Below, one piece after another: positions 60,837-64,000 of a stretch of DNA of 64,000 nt (positions within the stretch are counted from its first letter, which is position 1; every line of letters starts with the position of its first letter). Both the position numbers and the translations under genes were made by a program. Origin of the DNA: Ashinkailepas kermadecensis (taxonomy: Eukaryota; Arthropoda; Thecostraca; Neolepadidae); contig JAOTOM010004875.1 in assembly GCA_034440615.1 (NCBI GenBank), positions 348,501-412,500 of the forward strand, read 5' to 3'. Below the pieces are notes generated by a model. That model was given only the letters and a program-made list of their open reading frames with translations. It ran no database searches and was not told the origin of the DNA.

Positions 60837-61470
60837 GGGTCACCACGTGCTCAGGCAGCAATGACAGTGTTCCACCGGGCAGCTCCGGAGTGCTACACGT
60901 ACAGGAGTGCCACCACGTGCTCAGGCAGCAATGACAGTGTTCCACCGGGCAGCTCCGGAGTGCTGCACGTACAGGAGTGCCACCACGTGCTTAGTAGTAT
61001 AACTGATAGTGTTCCACCGGGCAGCTCCGGAGTGCTACACGTACAGGGGTGCCACCACGTGCTCAGTAGTAGAACTGATAGTGTTCCACCGGGCAGCTCA
61101 GGAGTGCTACACGTACAGGAGTGGCACCACGTGCTCAGTAGTAGAACTGGTAGTGTTCCACCGGGCAGCTCCGGAGTGCTACACGTACAGGAGTGCCACC
61201 ACGTGCTCAGTAGTAGAGCTGATAGTGTTCCACCGGGCAGCTCCGGAGTGCTACACGTACAGTAGTTCCACCACCACCACGTACGCAGTAGCAGTGCTGA
61301 CAGTGTTTCACCGGGCAGCTCAAGAATGATACACGTACACGAGTGTCACCACGTACTCAGTAACAGTACTGAGTGTTTCATCGGGCAGCTCCGGAGTACT
61401 ACACGTACATGAGTGTCACGACGTACTTAGTAGCAGTACTGACAGTGTTCAACCGGGAAACTCGTGAGTG
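60837..61470 (+). repeat. 70-79-bp minisatellite with an E-box in each unit
   Basis: TCCACCGGGCAGCTC recurs at 60871, 60941, 61013, 61085, 61157 and 61229 (periods 70, 72, 72, 72, 72), then with weaker units to 61,470. Most units contain CCACCACGTGCTC, so the CACGTG E-box is repeated. The array starts about 15 bases from the exon 3 acceptor. Confidence 0.92.
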
Positions 61471-62347
61471 CTACTCGTACACGCCAATGATCATAATTAG
61501 TAATTACGCTCATTGTTGTGCACTATGCCAAATCGAGCTTGAAATCATATTAGACCATGAATTATTTTGGAACAGTTCCACCGCTGTCGGTATTCCAGCA
61601 GTGTTCTGGGAGGCTTTGATGTTCTCCGGTTTGTTACATTGTCAGCGAGCAAAACCAAATTAACTGGTAACAAGACGAATAGAAGACAGCTACAGTGCGG
61701 CACAAAATACTGACACCTACAATACAATCAGATTTCGTCATTGAAACAAGCAGAACGGATAGTGAACTCAAACGGAATATTACTGGAACGATCCATCCTC
61801 TGCAAAATGTTCACGTAAACATGCTCTTCCTGACAAGAACAAACCTGCGCCACTTGCAAAGGTTGTTGGGGGCTACCAGGCATCACAATGTGGCTGGAGT
61901 GTGGTCCAAGTAATTTAACCTAAGTGGAACGCAAAGATGCCACGCCACGAAGACAAAAACCGAGGTTCACAGAGATTAAACAACGGTCAAATGTGACTAC
62001 CCAGCTAGGCGAATTAATTAAGACCTCTCAGTTATTCCATTAAGACAAATGTCACGTAGCTTTGCAGTAATGCCAGATATTATTTGACACACTGGAAATG
62101 GCAGTAACGGCTGCAACAAGAGCCAAGCCAATCAGCTGGTGCTTCGGATATGGGTGACCATGTGCCTACAGAGCAGTAGGAACACGCACCAAAAGCACCA
62201 TATTCCATGGATTCCATCGCAATTTTTCCTTTCGACCAATTGGCCAGTGCCTTCACTCGCTTCACAGTGCGAAGCGTCACTCGCCCTGCTCGTCAGCTCA
62301 TGCTGGAGGTCAAGCTGGTGGGGATGGAGCGAGGCGCGACCACTGAC
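61471..62347. other. Intron sequence, nothing recognised
   Basis: Unique-looking sequence between the E-box array and exon 2. Confidence 0.5.
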
Positions 62348-62496
62348 CGAGCTCGCAGATCTCGAACCAGACGAGGATGTCGTGACGCGCGTGTACGCGT
62401 GACGAGCACGGCTGGTGCGGCAGGCCGAACCTTGGCGACCGCACAGGCTGGCTGATGGGGATGGCGGGCGGCTGTAGACGCCGTGGTGGCGGCCGT
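62348..62496 (-). CDS. unc-104: Kinesin-3 (KIF1A/unc-104) exon 2
   Basis: 149 nt, phase 2 in, phase 1 out. The acceptor is GCGTGACGCAG; the donor is GAGCTCG then GTCAGTGG. It encodes [18 protein letters not shown] and, at the end, [15 protein letters not shown], matching RPSRRHFPRVMPLSKPV ... KYDLLVYFEICEL of KIF1A. I chose this acceptor over TCTACAG at 62,472 because only this one keeps phase with exon 1 and extends the similarity. Confidence 0.92.
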
Positions 62497-63685
62497 CTGC
62501 GTCACGCGCCACACGCCGCGTCAACCGTCTGCAGCGCCATCCTCAGGCTCATTGTACCACAGATTATTATTTGCCACGTTCTATGCTGCCAACTTATCCT
62601 AGCCTGACTTGACAGCCCTTGCATGCAAACAGAATTCACGTGCTTTGACAGTTGGTTTGTGGCATTCATCGCAGGATTGTTATTCAACTATCTGTGGTAG
62701 AATTGAATTAGGATGTATATTCAACGATCTGTGGTAGAATTGAATTGACGATAAAAACATTCAGTAATCACATGCCATGCGTTACAAAAAGTTTCACACG
62801 TCACACCACATTCATAGAAGGACATCAACGTCTCTCTCGGCTTCACATATATTAGCCAGAAGGTCCAACCATTACTCCACCTTCTTCTTCTGCCCCTGAC
62901 AAGTTGCTGCCGTGTGGTCGGGAATGGGGGGCTGACCTATGAGATGGTTTTATGTATCAATGTGATCGAATGTGTCTGATGTCAATCAGGTCTGATGTCA
63001 AATTTTTTATGTCGTTTTTGTTCTTGATTTTGAGTTTTGCATATTTGTCCATTAGGCCTAAGATCAAAGCCTCTGGCTAAAGTAAACACTTTTTATGAGG
63101 GCAAGGTGACTTAAAACGTTTCTCGGTCCGCCTTACCCATTAACAAAAAAAAGGGAAAAATCAAGACAAGTGAAAACGTAAAATTTTGAAAATTAAGAAA
63201 GCAAAGTGTTCAGTTTTGAGTGAGCAAACGATACGTGGCCATGATCGACTTCAACTTCCTTTTCTGATTTCATATAATTCGTGTTTTAAACTCCAAAAAT
63301 GAACTTACCATAGCCAAAAGAAATTATGCCAGTCGTGATTACATAGACACCCTAGTGACGTCACTTTTTGGGGGGACAAAACTTTGGGGTGGTTTCTGGC
63401 CCTACTCGTCGAGAGCTTCCCGATGACAGCACTTTCGTTTTCGTTCAACGCTTCGTTTCGAAATTAGAGGGGGTATTAAAAGCCCCTCCCCAAACGGGGT
63501 GTAAGGATTTGATCGGAAAGACGACGAGGGTTAAAGATGCTCCTGTGGCTCTTCATTTAGCATACTACATAAATTTCCTCCATGGTCCTACCAGCCGCTG
63601 GACCACGGACCGCCTTAGGGTTGAAGGAAGGATTATGACCTCGCCACCTCCCCCCCCCTCTTGATCTGTATCAGGGTAGACTGAC
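62497..63685. other. Intron sequence with a short duplication
   Basis: ATCTGTGGTAGAATTGAATT occurs at about 62,690 and again about 36 bases later. Otherwise unique-looking. Confidence 0.5.
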
Positions 63686-63807
63686 CCGCAGCCGTCCTGT
63701 TTGGCATCGTCGTGTAGTGGGTGGTGCTGATAGTGACCGAACACCTCCAGCATCAGGGGCTCCGTCTTCAGGTACTCGATGAAGGACTTGGTCACTGTCA
63801 CCGTAAT
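63686..63807 (-). CDS. unc-104: Kinesin-3 (KIF1A/unc-104) exon 1 of those in window
   Basis: 122 nt, phase 0 in, phase 2 out. The acceptor is GCATGTTCTCCAG; the donor is GGCTGCGG then GTCAGTC. It encodes [20 protein letters not shown], then [14 protein letters not shown], matching [17 protein letters not shown] ... EVFGHYQQHPL of KIF1A. The upstream exons (FHA domain, motor) lie beyond the right edge of the window. Confidence 0.95.
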
Positions 63808-64000
63808 CTGGAGAACATGCGCTACGTGATCTGGGGACCTCACGTCAAGTGATCTTAGGAGCACAAGCCACGTTAGCTGAGGAGCTCACGTCACTTGACC
63901 TTGGGAGCTCGCGTCGCGTAATGGGGAAACTAACGTCTCATGATCTGGAGAATTCATTTTCCCCGATTTGGGAATCTCGCGCCAAATATTCTTGAGAACA
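63801..64000 (-). repeat. ~22-bp degenerate repeat starting at the exon 1 acceptor
   Basis: Units of the type TGATCTGGGGACCTCACGTCA recur to the window end (TGATCTTAGGAGC, TGATCTGGAGAATTC). The real acceptor (plus-strand AATCTGGAGAACATGCGCTACG) reads as the first unit, so the acceptor CTCCAG-AT is again part of the repeat. Confidence 0.65.

Noticed and set aside
60837..61470. CRISPR-like array (regular repeats and spacers) here and in other minisatellites
   Set aside because: Units are contiguous without unique spacers, the context is eukaryotic intron, and no cas-like gene is present.
62348..62471. Shorter exon 2 using the acceptor TCTACAG at 62,472
   Set aside because: It breaks phase with exon 1 and drops the RPPPRR stretch that aligns with KIF1A. 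The acceptor at 62,497 fits phase and similarity.

Overview
The window is eukaryotic, intron-bearing and very repeat-rich. It holds one recognisable host gene (minus strand, about 47.7-63.8 kb) in a landscape of retrotransposons, DNA transposons, minisatellites and long (TA)n, (CT)n and (GT)n tracts. The combination of BEL/Pao, Ty3/Gypsy and CR1/L2-like elements, short TTAGG-type runs and dense microsatellites suggests an arthropod, possibly a crustacean. This is inference; no single marker proves it.

Left part (1-28 kb). A Ty3/Gypsy pol enters from the left edge and ends in a 3' region with a polypurine tract and an LTR. Next come a 1.56 kb minisatellite of a 17-bp unit, a 177-bp satellite, and a large G/C-rich element of about 7.1 kb (called element X here). 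Element X is built of degenerate ~30-bp units and a homogenised 21-bp minisatellite with higher-order structure. A 1 kb homopolymer-rich stretch of doubtful quality follows, then AT-rich DNA with 272-bp duplications, a 23-bp GC-rich minisatellite, and a second, 5'-truncated Ty3/Gypsy pol.

Middle (28-45 kb). A PIF/Harbinger transposase remnant carries a tRNA-like SINE with a perfect 13-bp target duplication. A nearly intact CR1/L2-like LINE is broken by one in-frame stop. A cluster of related LINE copies includes one inserted into another in opposite orientation with a 6-bp target duplication, which leaves a long inverted repeat. A pre-miRNA-like hairpin and a 365-bp foldback MITE follow.

Right part (45-64 kb). 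An internally deleted BEL/Pao element (gag start fused to integrase) ends 27 bp from a splice donor of the host gene. The host gene is a kinesin-3 of the KIF1A/unc-104 type. Eight exons with consistent phases encode the post-motor region: the C2-like/DUF3694 part and the conserved segment before the C-terminal lipid-binding tail. The motor and the PH domain are outside the window or not found.

The most unusual observation is that several exon/intron junctions of this kinesin gene are embedded in tandem repeats whose units copy the splice site itself, with some exonic bases. One such duplication (60 bp, perfect) creates two in-frame alternative donors. A hAT-like element with an 8-bp target duplication sits inside one of these splice-site arrays.
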